A DNA stretch of 64,000 nucleotides from Sphingorhabdus wooponensis (GTDB taxonomy: Bacteria; Pseudomonadota; Alphaproteobacteria; Sphingomonadales; Sphingomonadaceae), in NCBI RefSeq assembly GCF_003933235.1, contig NZ_RWJI01000001.1, forward strand, positions 1,122,001 to 1,186,000, in the 5' to 3' direction. Of the stretch, positions 47,133-56,008 are shown one piece after another (position 1 is the first letter of the stretch; each line of letters opens with the position of its first letter). Made by a program: the position numbers and the translations under genes. The notes under the pieces were generated by a model. The model was not told where the DNA came from. It was given only the letters and a program-made list of their open reading frames with translations, and ran no database searches.

Positions 47133-48254
47133 TCAACCGCTTTCGAAAAGACCGAAAGACGCAAGGTCATTGAATGTGACCATGATCATGAATGCTGCCA
47201 GCATCGCAAATCCTGCACGAAAAGCCCACTCCTGCACTACGGGCGTGGCTGGTCGCCGACGCACAGCTTCTATAGCATAGAGCAACAAATGTCCTCCATC
47301 GAGCATCGGAATTGGCAGCAGATTGATGAACCCTAAGTTAATCGAGATTAATGCTGCAAGGCTAATAAAAGTTAGAATGCCAAGGCTCATGGCCTCGCCA
47401 GATACTTTTGCGATTTTCAAAGGGCCGCCCAGTTCGGAAATGGGCCGACGACCCGAAATAATCTGGCCCAAACCAATGATTTGTTGACGCAAAATATTGC
47501 CCGTCTGCACAACCGCAGCCCATGGCGCTTCAAGTAGGCCTACTTCACGAATTTCCAATTTGCTGGCGCCAATGCCAAGCCGGCCAATACGATATTCATT
47601 ACCGAACCGGTCCACTTCAATAACAGCAGCGACTGTAGCTTCCTTGGTCATGCGCGCGCCGTTACGTTCGATTTCCAGGACGATTTTTTCGTTCGGTATC
47701 ATTATGACCTCATTGGCCATCATATCAAAAGTTTCGACCGTGCGGTCATTCAATGTCAGGATACGGTCACCAACCTGCAACCCGGCTACCGCGGCGGGGC
47801 TATTGGGCTGCACAACATCCACCACTGGCTGTGTCACTGATTTCCCAAATGCCAACAAGAAACCCATCGCTATAAGGATAGCGAGGATGAAATTCACCGC
47901 AGGTCCGGCAAACACAATCAACGCGCGTTGCCACAAGGTTTTCGATTGGAATGTTTGGTTGCGTTCCTCTTCTGGTAACTGCTTCCAGCTTTCGTCGGCT
48001 TGGCTTGCAGGGTTCATGTCGCCTGCAAATTGGACATATCCCCCCAAGGGTAACAAGCCGATGCGCCACAAAGTGCCGCGTTTATCAACCCTGCCCCAAA
48101 TTTGCGGGCCAAAACCGATAGAGAATTTTTCGGCCTTCACGCCGAACCAACGGCCCACGGCATAATGACCGAGCTCATGTACCACGACAAGCGACCCAAT
48201 CAGCGCCAAAAACGCGACTAACGTCAAAAGAATATGGGGTGATTCAGTGGCCAC
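47133..48254 (-). CDS. rseP: Site-2 intramembrane zinc protease RseP
   Basis: RseP cleaves anti-sigma factors (and signal-peptide remnants) within the membrane. The 373 residues have the zinc motif HELGH (His26, Glu27, His30) in the first membrane helix, a PDZ domain around 115-200 (NSPAAVAGLQVGDRILTLNDRTVE), and the second zinc-site segment NLLPIPMLDGGHLL near the C-terminus. Only one PDZ domain is clear. The start overlaps the dxr 3' end by 11 bp. Confidence 0.94.
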   Translation of the reverse strand: MATESPHILLTLVAFLALIGSLVVVHELGHYAVGRWFGVKAEKFSIGFGPQIWGRVDKRGTLWRIGLLPLGGYVQFAGDMNPASQADESWKQLPEEERNQTFQSKTLWQRALIVFAGPAVNFILAILIAMGFLLAFGKSVTQPVVDVVQPNSPAAVAGLQVGDRILTLNDRTVETFDMMANEVIMIPNEKIVLEIERNGARMTKEATVAAVIEVDRFGNEYRIGRLGIGASKLEIREVGLLEAPWAAVVQTGNILRQQIIGLGQIISGRRPISELGGPLKIAKVSGEAMSLGILTFISLAALISINLGFINLLPIPMLDGGHLLLYAIEAVRRRPATPVVQEWAFRAGFAMLAAFMIMVTFNDLASFGLFESG

Positions 48255-49410
48255 GCGTCAATTTCTCCAATACGGCACGGGCATATTGCCGTGCGTCTGC
48301 ATCGATGCTGAACAGATCTTCCAAATTTGCAGGCGCCTCTGGCATATAAGCCGTCAATGTCGCTTCGACCAACGCCGCAATTTCCAAAAATGTAATTTGG
48401 CCTGCCAAAAACGCCGCTACAGCGACTTCGTTGGCAGCGTTTAAAATGGCTGGCTTCGCTCCGCCTTCGGCTATCGCCGCGCGGGCAAGTCGAAGCGCCG
48501 GAAAGCGTTCAACATCGGGTTGCTCAAAGGTCAACTGGCCAATGGTCGCTAAATCCAGCGGTTTGCAGCTTGTCGTGATACGCTCGGGCCATGCCAGCGC
48601 GCTGGCTATGGGAATACGCATATCTGGCGATCCAAGTTGAGCTAAAGTCGAACAGTCGACATATTCGACCATCGAATGGATAACGGATTGCGGGTGCACA
48701 AGGATATCGATTTTATCCAAACCCACAGGAAACAAATGATAGGCCTCAATCAGTTCAAGGCCCTTATTCATCATGGTTGCGGAATCGATGCTGATCTTTG
48801 CACCCATATCCCAATTGGGATGCGCCACAGCCTGCGCTGGTGTTACGCCGCGCATCTCCTCAAGCGAGAATGACCGGAACGGCCCGCCGCTCGCGGTCAG
48901 GGTAATCTTGCGTACTTGGTCAATTTTTCCGCCCGATAGGCACTGGAATATCGCATTATGTTCGCTGTCCACGGGCAAAAGCGTTGCCCCCGAACGGCGC
49001 ACTGCGGCCATCATCAAGGCGCCAGCAGAGACCAATGCTTCTTTATTGGCCAAGGCTACAGTCTTCCCAGCCTCGATTGCAGCCATCGTAGAGGGCAATC
49101 CAGCACAGCCGACGATGGATGCCATTGTCCAATCGGCATTACGTCGGGCGGCCTCCACAAGCGCGCCTGCTCCAGCTGCGGCTTCTATCCCCGTTCCTGC
49201 CAATGCGTCCTTGAGTTCGGTATAAGCCGCCTCATCCGCAACAACCGCCAATTCAGCATCAAATTCCCGCGCCAACTGCGCTACAGCAGCCGCATTGCCA
49301 TTGGCGGTTAAGGCAACCACGCGATATTGGCTGCGGTGCTGGCGAATGAGGTCCAGTGTTGACAATCCGACCGAACCGGTTGCGCCGAAGATAGAAACGC
49401 TGCGGGTCAC
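48244..49410 (-). CDS. dxr: 1-deoxy-D-xylulose 5-phosphate reductoisomerase
   Basis: Dxr makes 2-C-methyl-D-erythritol 4-phosphate, the committed step of the MEP isoprenoid route. The 388 residues start with the NADPH-binding VSIFGATGSVGLSTLDLIRQH and contain ALANKEALVSAGALMM, LLPVDSEHNAIFQCL (metal-binding Asp-Ser-Glu), TASGGPF and NKGLELIEAYHLF. It lies between cdsA (4-bp gap) and rseP, pairing with uppS in lipid-carrier synthesis. Confidence 0.96.
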   Translation of the reverse strand: MTRSVSIFGATGSVGLSTLDLIRQHRSQYRVVALTANGNAAAVAQLAREFDAELAVVADEAAYTELKDALAGTGIEAAAGAGALVEAARRNADWTMASIVGCAGLPSTMAAIEAGKTVALANKEALVSAGALMMAAVRRSGATLLPVDSEHNAIFQCLSGGKIDQVRKITLTASGGPFRSFSLEEMRGVTPAQAVAHPNWDMGAKISIDSATMMNKGLELIEAYHLFPVGLDKIDILVHPQSVIHSMVEYVDCSTLAQLGSPDMRIPIASALAWPERITTSCKPLDLATIGQLTFEQPDVERFPALRLARAAIAEGGAKPAILNAANEVAVAAFLAGQITFLEIAALVEATLTAYMPEAPANLEDLFSIDADARQYARAVLEKLTRGH

Positions 49411-49414
49411 AGGA

Positions 49415-50152
49415 TCAGTTCCCTACCACATTTTGCAACAATGTGATGACACCAGCAGCAAAAGCAACCGCGATAAGGCCGTCCGTCCGGTCAAATAACC
49501 CGCCATGACCCGGTATCAATCGCCCAGAATCCTTCACCCCGGCACGCCGCTTCATCCAACTTTCAAAGAAATCCCCCATTTGCGCGACTATCGCAAGCGC
49601 GGCTCCTGTCAGCATGAGGCGGATCCAGCCATAAGCCAGATAGACATCCCCATCGCCTGCTTCACCGCCCCTGGAGGCGTAGATGGCAGCCTGAATAACG
49701 ATCATTATAAGGCCCGCACCAATCATGCCGCCAAAAAGACCGGACCATGTTTTAGAAGGACTGATCCGTGGTGCGATCTTAGGACCGCCAATGCTGCGCC
49801 CTGCGAAATAGGCGCCGACATCGGTGCCAATTACCCCTGCGATCAACATGATCGCGGGTGTCATGCCAAAGAAAGGTGCGCTGAACAGCATCAACGTAAA
49901 GCAGGCCAGGCCGACATAGGTCAGGCCGCCCAATGCCCAGAATATCCGCGCCGAAACGCTGTCCACGAAACCAATCGCCAATTTGGTAAATTCATACAAA
50001 ACGCCAAGGCCTATCGCGATAACAAGGCCCATAAAGGCATAGCCGCCCAGCCATATCGCACATATCGCAACCGACATCATAACGACGCTCGATAATGTTC
50101 GTACGCCTAAATCCGACCGTGGTTTCAGCGGCGGTGCAGCCTTATCGTTCAT
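49415..50152 (-). CDS. cdsA: Phosphatidate cytidylyltransferase
   Basis: CdsA forms CDP-diacylglycerol, the precursor of all membrane phospholipids. The 245 residues contain about six hydrophobic segments and the CDP-DAG synthase signature near the C-terminus, SGRLIPGHGGLFDRTDGL (about 206-223), with conserved Lys-Thr in ISPSKTWSGLFGG. It is shorter than the E. coli protein, as often in alphaproteobacteria. It overlaps uppS by 4 bp. Confidence 0.93.
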   Translation of the reverse strand: MNDKAAPPLKPRSDLGVRTLSSVVMMSVAICAIWLGGYAFMGLVIAIGLGVLYEFTKLAIGFVDSVSARIFWALGGLTYVGLACFTLMLFSAPFFGMTPAIMLIAGVIGTDVGAYFAGRSIGGPKIAPRISPSKTWSGLFGGMIGAGLIMIVIQAAIYASRGGEAGDGDVYLAYGWIRLMLTGAALAIVAQMGDFFESWMKRRAGVKDSGRLIPGHGGLFDRTDGLIAVAFAAGVITLLQNVVGN

Positions 50153-50865
50153 CGGCCACCATAGCGCCGTTCACGCCGCGCAAATTCGTTGAGAGCGGCC
50201 GCGAGCTCCTCTTTATTGAAATCCGGCCACAAGGTCTCGGTAAACCAAAATTCGGCATATGCCGCCTGCCACAGCATGAAATTGGACAGCCGTTGTTCGC
50301 CTGACGTCCGGATGAGTAAATCCAGCGGTGGCAGCCCAGCCGTGTCTAGATTGGCTTCGATGCTAGAGGCACTAATCTCACCTTGCGCAGCGGCGGCGCG
50401 GGCCGCGCGAACCAACTCGTCTTGTGATCCATAGTTCAGCGCAACCGCCAATGTCGTGCGGCTATTTTGCGATGTCCGAGCGATAGACTCGTCAAGCATT
50501 GCGACAATATCTGGCGCTAATGCTTTATAATTCCCAATAATTTTAAGACGCACATCATTAGAGGCGAATTCATCAAGGTCAGATTTGATAAATTCGCGCA
50601 TCAGGCCCATCAGGTCGCTGATCTCATCCTCAGGCCGTTTCCAATTTTCGCTGGAAAAGGCGTATAGGCTTAACGTTTCCAACCCCAGCTCACCCGCCGC
50701 GCGGACAATATTGCGGACAGTCTCTACGCCCCGTTTGTGCCCCATCGCCCGCGGCAACATGCGCTTTTTCGCCCAGCGGCCATTACCATCCATGATGATC
50801 GCGACATGGCGCGGCATTTTGCCTGTTCCGGCGGCAATGCGTTCTTGAGCGTCAGCGTCAGCCAT
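50149..50865 (-). CDS. uppS: Isoprenyl transferase (undecaprenyl diphosphate synthase)
   Basis: UppS extends farnesyl diphosphate to the C55 carrier used in peptidoglycan synthesis. The 238 residues contain HVAIIMDGNGRWAKKR (about 20-35; catalytic Asp26), YAFSSENWKRP, and RTSGEQRLSNFMLWQAAYAEFWFTETLWPDF with the Mg-binding Glu. It lies between frr (40-bp gap) and cdsA (4-bp overlap). Confidence 0.96.
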   Translation of the reverse strand: MADADAQERIAAGTGKMPRHVAIIMDGNGRWAKKRMLPRAMGHKRGVETVRNIVRAAGELGLETLSLYAFSSENWKRPEDEISDLMGLMREFIKSDLDEFASNDVRLKIIGNYKALAPDIVAMLDESIARTSQNSRTTLAVALNYGSQDELVRAARAAAAQGEISASSIEANLDTAGLPPLDLLIRTSGEQRLSNFMLWQAAYAEFWFTETLWPDFNKEELAAALNEFARRERRYGGR

Positions 50866-50905
50866 CAGTTACCGAAACCCGATGCAGTTACAGGGCTAGC
50901 CAAAA

Positions 50906-51463
50906 TCACTGGCTAAGGATTTCCTTTTCCTTATGCGCTGCGGCGTCATCGACCGCCTTGATCATTTCATCGGTCATTTTCTGGACTTCAGTTTCCAACC
51001 TTTTGCGGTCGTCTTCGCTGATTTCCTTCTTATTTTCATCAGTCTTCAATCCGTCATTGGCATCACGGCGCACGTTGCGGATCGCAATCTTTGCCTTTTC
51101 CGCATATTGGCCTGCGAGCTTCGCAAGTTCCTTGCGGCGTTCTTCGGTCAGGTCAGGGATTGGCAGACGCAGTGTTTGACCATCTGTTATCGGGTTTAAG
51201 CCCAAACCAGCCGAACGAATCGCCTTCTCCACCGGAGTCACATTTGACCGGTCCCATACCTGCACCGATAACAGACGCGGTTCTGGCGCGCTGACGGTCG
51301 CAACTTGGCTTAAGGGCATGTGTGATCCATATACTTCCACCACCACGGGGTCGAGCAAGGTCACGTTGGCGCGGCCCGTCCGCAAACCCGAAAGGTCGCT
51401 TTTGAATGATTCAACAGCGCCCTTCATCCGGCGCTCTACATCGGTTTTGTCATATTGCGGCAT
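50906..51463 (-). CDS. frr: Ribosome recycling factor
   Basis: RRF releases ribosomes from mRNA after termination. The 185 residues form the typical three-helix bundle with [24 protein letters not shown] (about 24-47), [22 protein letters not shown], and a C-terminal helix [29 protein letters not shown]. It is 3 bp after pyrH. Confidence 0.97.
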   Translation of the reverse strand: MPQYDKTDVERRMKGAVESFKSDLSGLRTGRANVTLLDPVVVEVYGSHMPLSQVATVSAPEPRLLSVQVWDRSNVTPVEKAIRSAGLGLNPITDGQTLRLPIPDLTEERRKELAKLAGQYAEKAKIAIRNVRRDANDGLKTDENKKEISEDDRKRLETEVQKMTDEMIKAVDDAAAHKEKEILSQ

Positions 51464-51466
51464 GGA

Positions 51467-52192
51467 TCAGTTTCCTTCGCTTGTTACCACAGTTGAAGTG
51501 CCGCTTCCGTCGAGCACTTTCAATATATTGCCCTGCTCGCGGATCGAGAAGACCACGATTGGGATGTTGTTGTCACGGCATAAAGACACCGCACTGGCAT
51601 CCATAACCTTCAGATTGTCCGCCAAGACACGATCATAACTCAATGTTTCATAACGCTTTGCTGTCGGAACCTTTTTAGGGTCCGCGTCATAAACACCGTC
51701 GACCGACGTCCCTTTAAATAAGGCATCGCATTGCATTTCGGCCGCGCGTAATGCAGCGCCGCTATCGGTTGTGAAAAATGGTGCACCGACGCCAGCGGCG
51801 AAAATGACGATGCGTCCCTTTTCCAAATGCCGTTCCGCACGGCGGCGAATGACTGGCTCGCAGACCTTGTCCATCTCAATGGCGGATTGGACACGGGTCG
51901 GCACACCAAGCTGCTCCAGCGCGTTCTGCATGGCCAGCGCGTTCATCACGGTGGCAAGCATGCCCATATAGTCCGCCTGCGCCCGGTCCATGCCCTTGGC
52001 CGCGCCGGACATCCCACGGAAGATATTACCTCCGCCGATAACCAAGCAGAGCTGCAAACCTGTATTCTGCGCCGCCTTTACCTCTTCGGCCACGCGAGCG
52101 ACTGTTTCGGGGTCAATGCCATAGGCTTGATCACCCATAAGCACTTCGCCTGATAATTTCAGCAGAATGCGGCGATAGCCGTGTGCGCCCAT
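51467..52192 (-). CDS. pyrH: UMP kinase
   Basis: PyrH phosphorylates UMP to UDP. The 241 residues from ATG 52192 start [27 protein letters not shown], the amino-acid-kinase fold beginning, and contain [44 protein letters not shown] and the phosphate-loop end [13 protein letters not shown]. An upstream extension to 52255 is rejected as out of family. It follows tsf after 145 bp. Confidence 0.96.
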   Translation of the reverse strand: MGAHGYRRILLKLSGEVLMGDQAYGIDPETVARVAEEVKAAQNTGLQLCLVIGGGNIFRGMSGAAKGMDRAQADYMGMLATVMNALAMQNALEQLGVPTRVQSAIEMDKVCEPVIRRRAERHLEKGRIVIFAAGVGAPFFTTDSGAALRAAEMQCDALFKGTSVDGVYDADPKKVPTAKRYETLSYDRVLADNLKVMDASAVSLCRDNNIPIVVFSIREQGNILKVLDGSGTSTVVTSEGN

Positions 52193-52337
52193 AATGTCCC
52201 TCACCCCGATACGATAATGGCGCCCAGCTATAGAAGCCACGCGCCACATCGCCAAGTGCTTATGCCGTAATTTAATAGCGACATGTAAACTCCGCTCGCA
52301 CCCCGCTTAGGCGAGATGCGAACGATGCTTTTGTTTT

Positions 52338-53264
52338 TTATGCGCCAACCGCAGCAGCTACTTCAGCCGCAAAGTCGGACACTTCCTTTTCAATGCCTTC
52401 ACCAAGCTGGAAGCGGACATAGTCCTTCAGCACGATGGGCTTGCCAGCTTCTTTACTAGCGGCTGCCACAACGTCGGAAATCGGTGTCTTGCCGTCCATT
52501 ACAAATGGCTGGCTCAACAAAGCATTTTCCTTAGCAAATTTCTTTACAGCGCCTTCGACCATCTTTTCGACGATATCGGCAGGCTTGCCGCTTTCCGAGG
52601 CCTTTTCACGGGCAATGCCGCGTTCGCGCTCAAGTGTTTCGGCATCCAAGCCAGTTTCATCCAGCGCCAGCGGGAATGCAGCGGCAATGTGCATAGCCAA
52701 TTGCTTACCAAGACCATCCAGCGTCGCGGCATCCGCTTCGCTTTCAAGCGCCACCAAAACGCCAATGCCGCCCATGCCGGGTGCCGCAACGTTGTGCACA
52801 TAAGAAACCACACGGCCATTGGTGACCGAAAGCGACTTAACGCGGCGAATAACCTGGTTTTCACCGATGGTCGCGATATTGTTGGTCAGACGATCCTGAA
52901 CTGTTTCACCGCCACCATAAGGCGCGGCCAAAACGGCTTCAGCGTCATTCGCAGCCAGGCCAAGGGCGACTTGGCTAACAGCAGCGACGAATTCCTGGAA
53001 CTGTTCGTTCTTCGCGACGAAATCGGTTTGGCTGTTAACTTCGATAGCCGTGCCCTTCGTGCCTTCTACAGCAACACCGACCAGACCTTCAGCAGCCGTG
53101 CGGCTCGATTTCTTGGCAGCAGTTGCAAGGCCCTTGGCGCGCAGCAGGTCAACAGCGGCTTCGATATTGCCATTGGTTTCTTCAAGCGCCTTTTTGGCGT
53201 CCATCATGCCAGCGCCGGAAAGCTCACGCAGTTCCTTGACGGCTGAAGCAGTAATTGCAGACAT
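52338..53264 (-). CDS. tsf: Elongation factor Ts
   Basis: EF-Ts exchanges GDP for GTP on EF-Tu. The 308 residues start [30 protein letters not shown] (UBA-like N-terminal domain), followed by [28 protein letters not shown] and the dimerisation domains. ATG 53264 has AGGAC 6-10 bp upstream; an in-frame ATG at 53300 is rejected. It follows rpsB, separated by 160 bp holding two palindromic repeats. Confidence 0.97.
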   Translation of the reverse strand: MSAITASAVKELRELSGAGMMDAKKALEETNGNIEAAVDLLRAKGLATAAKKSSRTAAEGLVGVAVEGTKGTAIEVNSQTDFVAKNEQFQEFVAAVSQVALGLAANDAEAVLAAPYGGGETVQDRLTNNIATIGENQVIRRVKSLSVTNGRVVSYVHNVAAPGMGGIGVLVALESEADAATLDGLGKQLAMHIAAAFPLALDETGLDAETLERERGIAREKASESGKPADIVEKMVEGAVKKFAKENALLSQPFVMDGKTPISDVVAAASKEAGKPIVLKDYVRFQLGEGIEKEVSDFAAEVAAAVGA

Positions 53265-53328
53265 ACATTTGTCCTTTCGAATATGGTTTGCGAGAGGCAA
53301 AGATCCCTCATCGCTTTAAACAATGTCA

Positions 53329-53347
53329 CCCCCGACTTTATCGGGGG
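53329..53347. repeat. Interspersed palindrome, family B, between rpsB and tsf
   Basis: CCCCCGA-CTTTA-TCGGGGG, a perfect 7-bp stem, closely matches the 31434-31454 element. It lies in the rpsB-tsf gap, where it may tune expression of tsf relative to rpsB. Confidence 0.75.
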
Positions 53348-53392
53348 CCCATGGTGCGACCAGTCAGCATACACCGACATGCCAGACCATCG

Positions 53393-53412
53393 ATTCCCGC
53401 TTGCGCGGGAAT
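53393..53412. repeat. Interspersed palindrome, family C, between rpsB and tsf
   Basis: ATTCCCGC-TTGC-GCGGGAAT, a perfect 8-bp stem, 13 bp after the rpsB stop. The GCGGGAATGACA end resembles the 11543-11572 element. No U-run follows on the coding strand. Confidence 0.75.
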
Positions 53413-53424
53413 GACAGAAAAATA

Positions 53425-54258
53425 TTACGCTTCTGCGGCAGGCGCTTCGGCTGGCGCAGCTTCTTCAACAGCAGGAGCGGCCTCTTCGGCCACTGGCGCG
53501 GCTTCTTCGACCAATGCGGGTTCAGCCGCTGGCTCAACTTCCGCACCAAGGTCAACGCCCTTAGCAACCTTAGCGTTCACATTGCCCTTGGTTGCCGCAG
53601 TGGCAACGGCGTCGCAATACAAACGAATGGCGCGCGCAGCGTCATCATTTGCAGGAACGGGGAATGCAATGCCGTCAGGCGACACGTTGGAATCGAGAAT
53701 CGCGATCACGGGGATACCCAAAACATTGGCTTCCTTGATGGCGAGCTCTTCTTTGTTGGCGTCAACGACGAACATGACATCAGGAATGCCGCCCATGTCG
53801 CGGATACCGCCAAGGCTCAATTCGAGCTTATCGCGTTCGCGCGTCATTTGAAGGATTTCCTTCTTCGTGAAACCGTGCGTGTCGCCCGAAAGCTGCTCTT
53901 CAAGAGTTTTGAGCTTCTTGATCGAGTTTGAAATGGTCTTCCAGTTGGTGAGCATACCGCCCAACCAGCGATGGTTGACGAAATGCTGACCCGATGCGCG
54001 GGCTGCATCAGCGATTGGGCCCTGGGCCTGACGCTTCGTGCCAACGAACAATACCTTGCCGCCAGACGAAACGCTCTGAGCGACGAAATCAAGCGCACGT
54101 GCAAACAATGGCACGGACTGCGACAGATCGAGAATATGGATGCCGTTGCGCGCGCCGAAGATATACGGCTTCATACGGGGGTTCCAACGGTGTGTTTGGT
54201 GGCCAAAATGGGCCCCAGCTTCAAGCAATTGCTGCATGGTAACGACAGGTGCCGCCAT
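53425..54258 (-). CDS. rpsB: 30S ribosomal protein S2
   Basis: S2 is a structural protein of the small subunit. The 277 residues start [45 protein letters not shown], and contain [34 protein letters not shown]. The last approximately 45 residues are an acidic alanine/proline/glutamate repeat ([25 protein letters not shown]) not found in most S2 proteins. A promoter-like element lies at 54366-54392 and a TTGCC/GGCAA hairpin at 54306-54320 in the leader. Confidence 0.97.
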   Translation of the reverse strand: MAAPVVTMQQLLEAGAHFGHQTHRWNPRMKPYIFGARNGIHILDLSQSVPLFARALDFVAQSVSSGGKVLFVGTKRQAQGPIADAARASGQHFVNHRWLGGMLTNWKTISNSIKKLKTLEEQLSGDTHGFTKKEILQMTRERDKLELSLGGIRDMGGIPDVMFVVDANKEELAIKEANVLGIPVIAILDSNVSPDGIAFPVPANDDAARAIRLYCDAVATAATKGNVNAKVAKGVDLGAEVEPAAEPALVEEAAPVAEEAAPAVEEAAPAEAPAAEA

Positions 54259-54365
54259 GGTACTTCTCCTTCCGGTTGAGCCTCTGGGAAACTAGAACTT
54301 CACTATTGCCTTAAAGGCAAAGATCGGCACCGGTTTGTGCGTTTCCCATGTGGAATGAGGGCGCC

Positions 54366-54392
54366 GTTATAGTTGTGGGCAGGATTCGTCAA
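54366..54392 (-). promoter_or_regulatory. Possible sigma-70 promoter of rpsB-tsf
   Basis: On the - strand TTGACG (54392-54387) and TATAAC (54371-54366) are separated by 15 bp, slightly short, about 110 bp upstream of rpsB. The boxes are good matches, the spacing is not. Confidence 0.45.
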
Positions 54393-54491
54393 GCACCAAT
54401 GCTGATTTCAAGATACCATATCCACCCTAGCGGTATTAACAAGCAGTTCAGATTTATCTGCATAAAGCGATGGAATGGATGGAAAAACATC

Positions 54492-54908
54492 ATGAAAGTG
54501 CGATTGACCGTCTTTGCTGGATTTTTGCTGGGGTTAACGCCGTAGCCAGCCTTTGCATATGCACCGTCATTGGGCGAAGCGCAGCAGTCCGTCCCGCCGG
54601 AACGCATGTCGTTTCTCGTAACCTTTGGCACAGAGCAATGCCCGAAGGCGGAAGGTGACGAAATCATCGTCTGCGCAACGCAGCCCGAAGGTGATCGCTA
54701 TCGTATTCCCAAACCCCTGCGCGTAGACGACGTTTCGGACATCGCTGGCGGAAGCTGGACCTCAGCGGTGGAAAGTCTCGACAGCTATGCACGCGCTATC
54801 TTGCCCAATAGCTGTTCCGTGAACGGCAGCAATGGTTTCACCGGATGCCTGCAACAGGCGCTGCAGGCATGGCATGCGGAGCGCCGTGGCGCGCCCAATA
54901 AACGCTGA
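54492..54908 (+). pseudogene. Secreted hypothetical protein interrupted by in-frame amber codon
   Basis: ATG 54492 opens a signal peptide (MKVRLTVFAGFLLGLTP) but codon 18 is TAG (54543-54545). Translation past it continues in the same frame with PAFA-YAPSLGEAQQ, completing a normal AxA cleavage site, then about 110 residues: MSFLVTFGTEQCPKAEGDE, IIVCATQPEGDRYRIPKPLR, ARAILPNSCSVNGS, GFTGCLQQALQAWHAE. The four cysteines could form two disulfides, as in a periplasmic protein. The interruption is one base change from a sense codon, so it is either a nonsense mutation, a sequencing error or readthrough. Internal starts (TTG 54570, ATG 54606) would make a protein without a signal peptide. Family unknown. 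Confidence 0.75.
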
Positions 54909-55000
54909 GCTGTGGTCATTAGAATCTTTGGCCGTTGTAGAAGCTGTCCAATATCCCCCTCCCCATTTTACCTTAGGATGTTCCGGCTAAATCATGATGC

Positions 55001-55026
55001 TTGACAATAAGGAACAAATAGTGAAC
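55001..55026 (+). promoter_or_regulatory. LexA (SOS) box-like site with -35 element upstream of the 79-residue gene
   Basis: TTGACA (55001-55006) is followed by GAAC-AAATAGT-GAAC (55012-55026), an eight-of-eight match to the alphaproteobacterial LexA consensus, extended to TTGTTC-N5-TTGTTC on the other strand. The box lies 74 bp before the start of the small membrane protein. No convincing -10 box is visible at 17 bp. Confidence 0.6.
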
Positions 55027-55100
55027 AAGGCCTCAAATCCGGTGTAAAGCCGAATCAACGCTCCAGCCATTTTGGTCGGAGATCACAAAGGATTAGTGCC

Positions 55101-55340
55101 ATGACGATCATCGCTTCCCTTCTCTTTCTTACGGCACTGGTTGCGTCCATCGGTGTGATCATTCTGTCAATTCGCAGCGCCATGCCGCGCATTCAAGAAG
55201 TTATCGATATGGAATTTGCGCCAGCGATGCAGCGGGAACGACGTATCATTCTCGGCGATATGCGGCGCTTGGCGCCTGCGACAATCATCGCCTTTCCAAA
55301 CGCGCCCCGCGTTCAAAACGACAAACGTTTAGCAGCCTAA
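55101..55340 (+). CDS. 79-residue single-pass membrane protein, possibly SOS-regulated
   Basis: The start is supported by AAAGGA 8 bp upstream. The product has one membrane helix near the N-terminus (about 3-24: IIASLLFLTALVASIGVIILSI) and then a charged region with IQEVIDMEFAPAMQRERRIILGDMRRLAP and a polar tail ending DKRLAA. I do not recognise a family. A LexA-like box upstream suggests induction by DNA damage, and small single-pass membrane proteins with that control (SidA and DidA in Caulobacter) block cell division; a similar role here is only inference. It lies between the interrupted secreted-protein gene and hup. Confidence 0.8.
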   Translation: MTIIASLLFLTALVASIGVIILSIRSAMPRIQEVIDMEFAPAMQRERRIILGDMRRLAPATIIAFPNAPRVQNDKRLAA

Positions 55341-55493
55341 CGAAGGCTGTCGGGGAACTCCCCTTTCAATCTGCTTCACAATCAAAATGAACATAGTTTT
55401 TGTGGGGTCCAGCGCTGCGTCGCTTCACCAATAATCAATGTACGCGGAAGATACGCCTCATAGCGGCTTAATTTATTGCCCTCTTTGCGCAAT

Positions 55494-55527
55494 AAAAAAG
55501 GGCGGGTGCTTTCGCCCCGCCCTTTTT
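55494..55527. terminator. Terminator of hup (bidirectional form)
   Basis: GGGCGGG (55500-55506) pairs with CCCGCCC (55516-55522), with AAAAAA on the left and TTTTT on the right, so it can end transcription in both directions. It lies 22 bp after the hup stop. Confidence 0.88.
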
Positions 55528-55548
55528 ACCAATTTCTTGGTATGTGTC

Positions 55549-55821
55549 TTAGTTGACAGCGTCTTTAAGCGCCTTGCCAGCCTTGAACTTTGGCTGAGTC
55601 GATGCCTTGATGGTCATTGGCTCACCGGTGCGTGGGTTACGGCCGGTCGATGCCTTACGCTTTGCAACGCCAAAAGTGCCGAAACCAACGAGACGCACTT
55701 CGCCGCCGCTCTTCAGAGCGCCAGTGATTGCTTCAAATGTTGCTTCAACAGCTTTAGCAGCATCAGCCTTGGTCAAACCGCTAGCGTCGGCAACTGCACT
55801 GACGAGATCTTGCTTGTTCAT
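55549..55821 (-). CDS. hup: HU family DNA-binding protein
   Basis: HU is a dimeric nucleoid protein that bends DNA. The 90 residues start MNKQDLVSAVADASGLTKADAAKAVEATFEAI and contain the HU signature GFGTFGVAKRKASTGRNPRTGEPM (about 46-69) with the intercalating-arm proline. It lies downstream of lon, the frequent lon-hup order. A palindrome overlapping its likely -35 box is at 55910-55922. Confidence 0.96.
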   Translation of the reverse strand: MNKQDLVSAVADASGLTKADAAKAVEATFEAITGALKSGGEVRLVGFGTFGVAKRKASTGRNPRTGEPMTIKASTQPKFKAGKALKDAVN

Positions 55822-55909
55822 GTGGGAACCCCCTCTAAAATTATGAGAAACTCATTTATTGCTAAATTGAGTCGCGGCTTAGGCCGGTCTTTCGATAATG
55901 AGGAGATTG

Positions 55910-55922
55910 TTGACACTGTCAA
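55910..55922. promoter_or_regulatory. Palindrome overlapping the hup -35 element
   Basis: TTGACA-C-TGTCAA is a perfect 6-bp inverted repeat. On the - strand its TTGACA is a plausible -35 box followed at 17 bp by ATTATC, 80-100 bp upstream of hup, so a protein bound there would control hup. Confidence 0.45.
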
Positions 55923-56008
55923 AGGAAATATCGGCCCAAAACCGTCATTTTCTGTGAAAAACAGCGCTCTCCCCCCATTAGATGCAGCAAAAAGTAGGAT
56001 GTACAGGC

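Noticed and set aside
47027-47170. Longer BamA start (ATG 47170)
   Set aside because: It would place 48 residues before a perfectly good signal peptide.
52297-52320. Stem-loop between tsf and pyrH as a terminator
   Set aside because: The 10-bp stem contains several G-T pairs and the T-rich side lies upstream of it in the direction of transcription.
53393-53412. Rho-independent terminator of rpsB
   Set aside because: The stem is good but no U-run follows on the coding strand, and a related sequence occurs elsewhere, so it was classed as a repeat.
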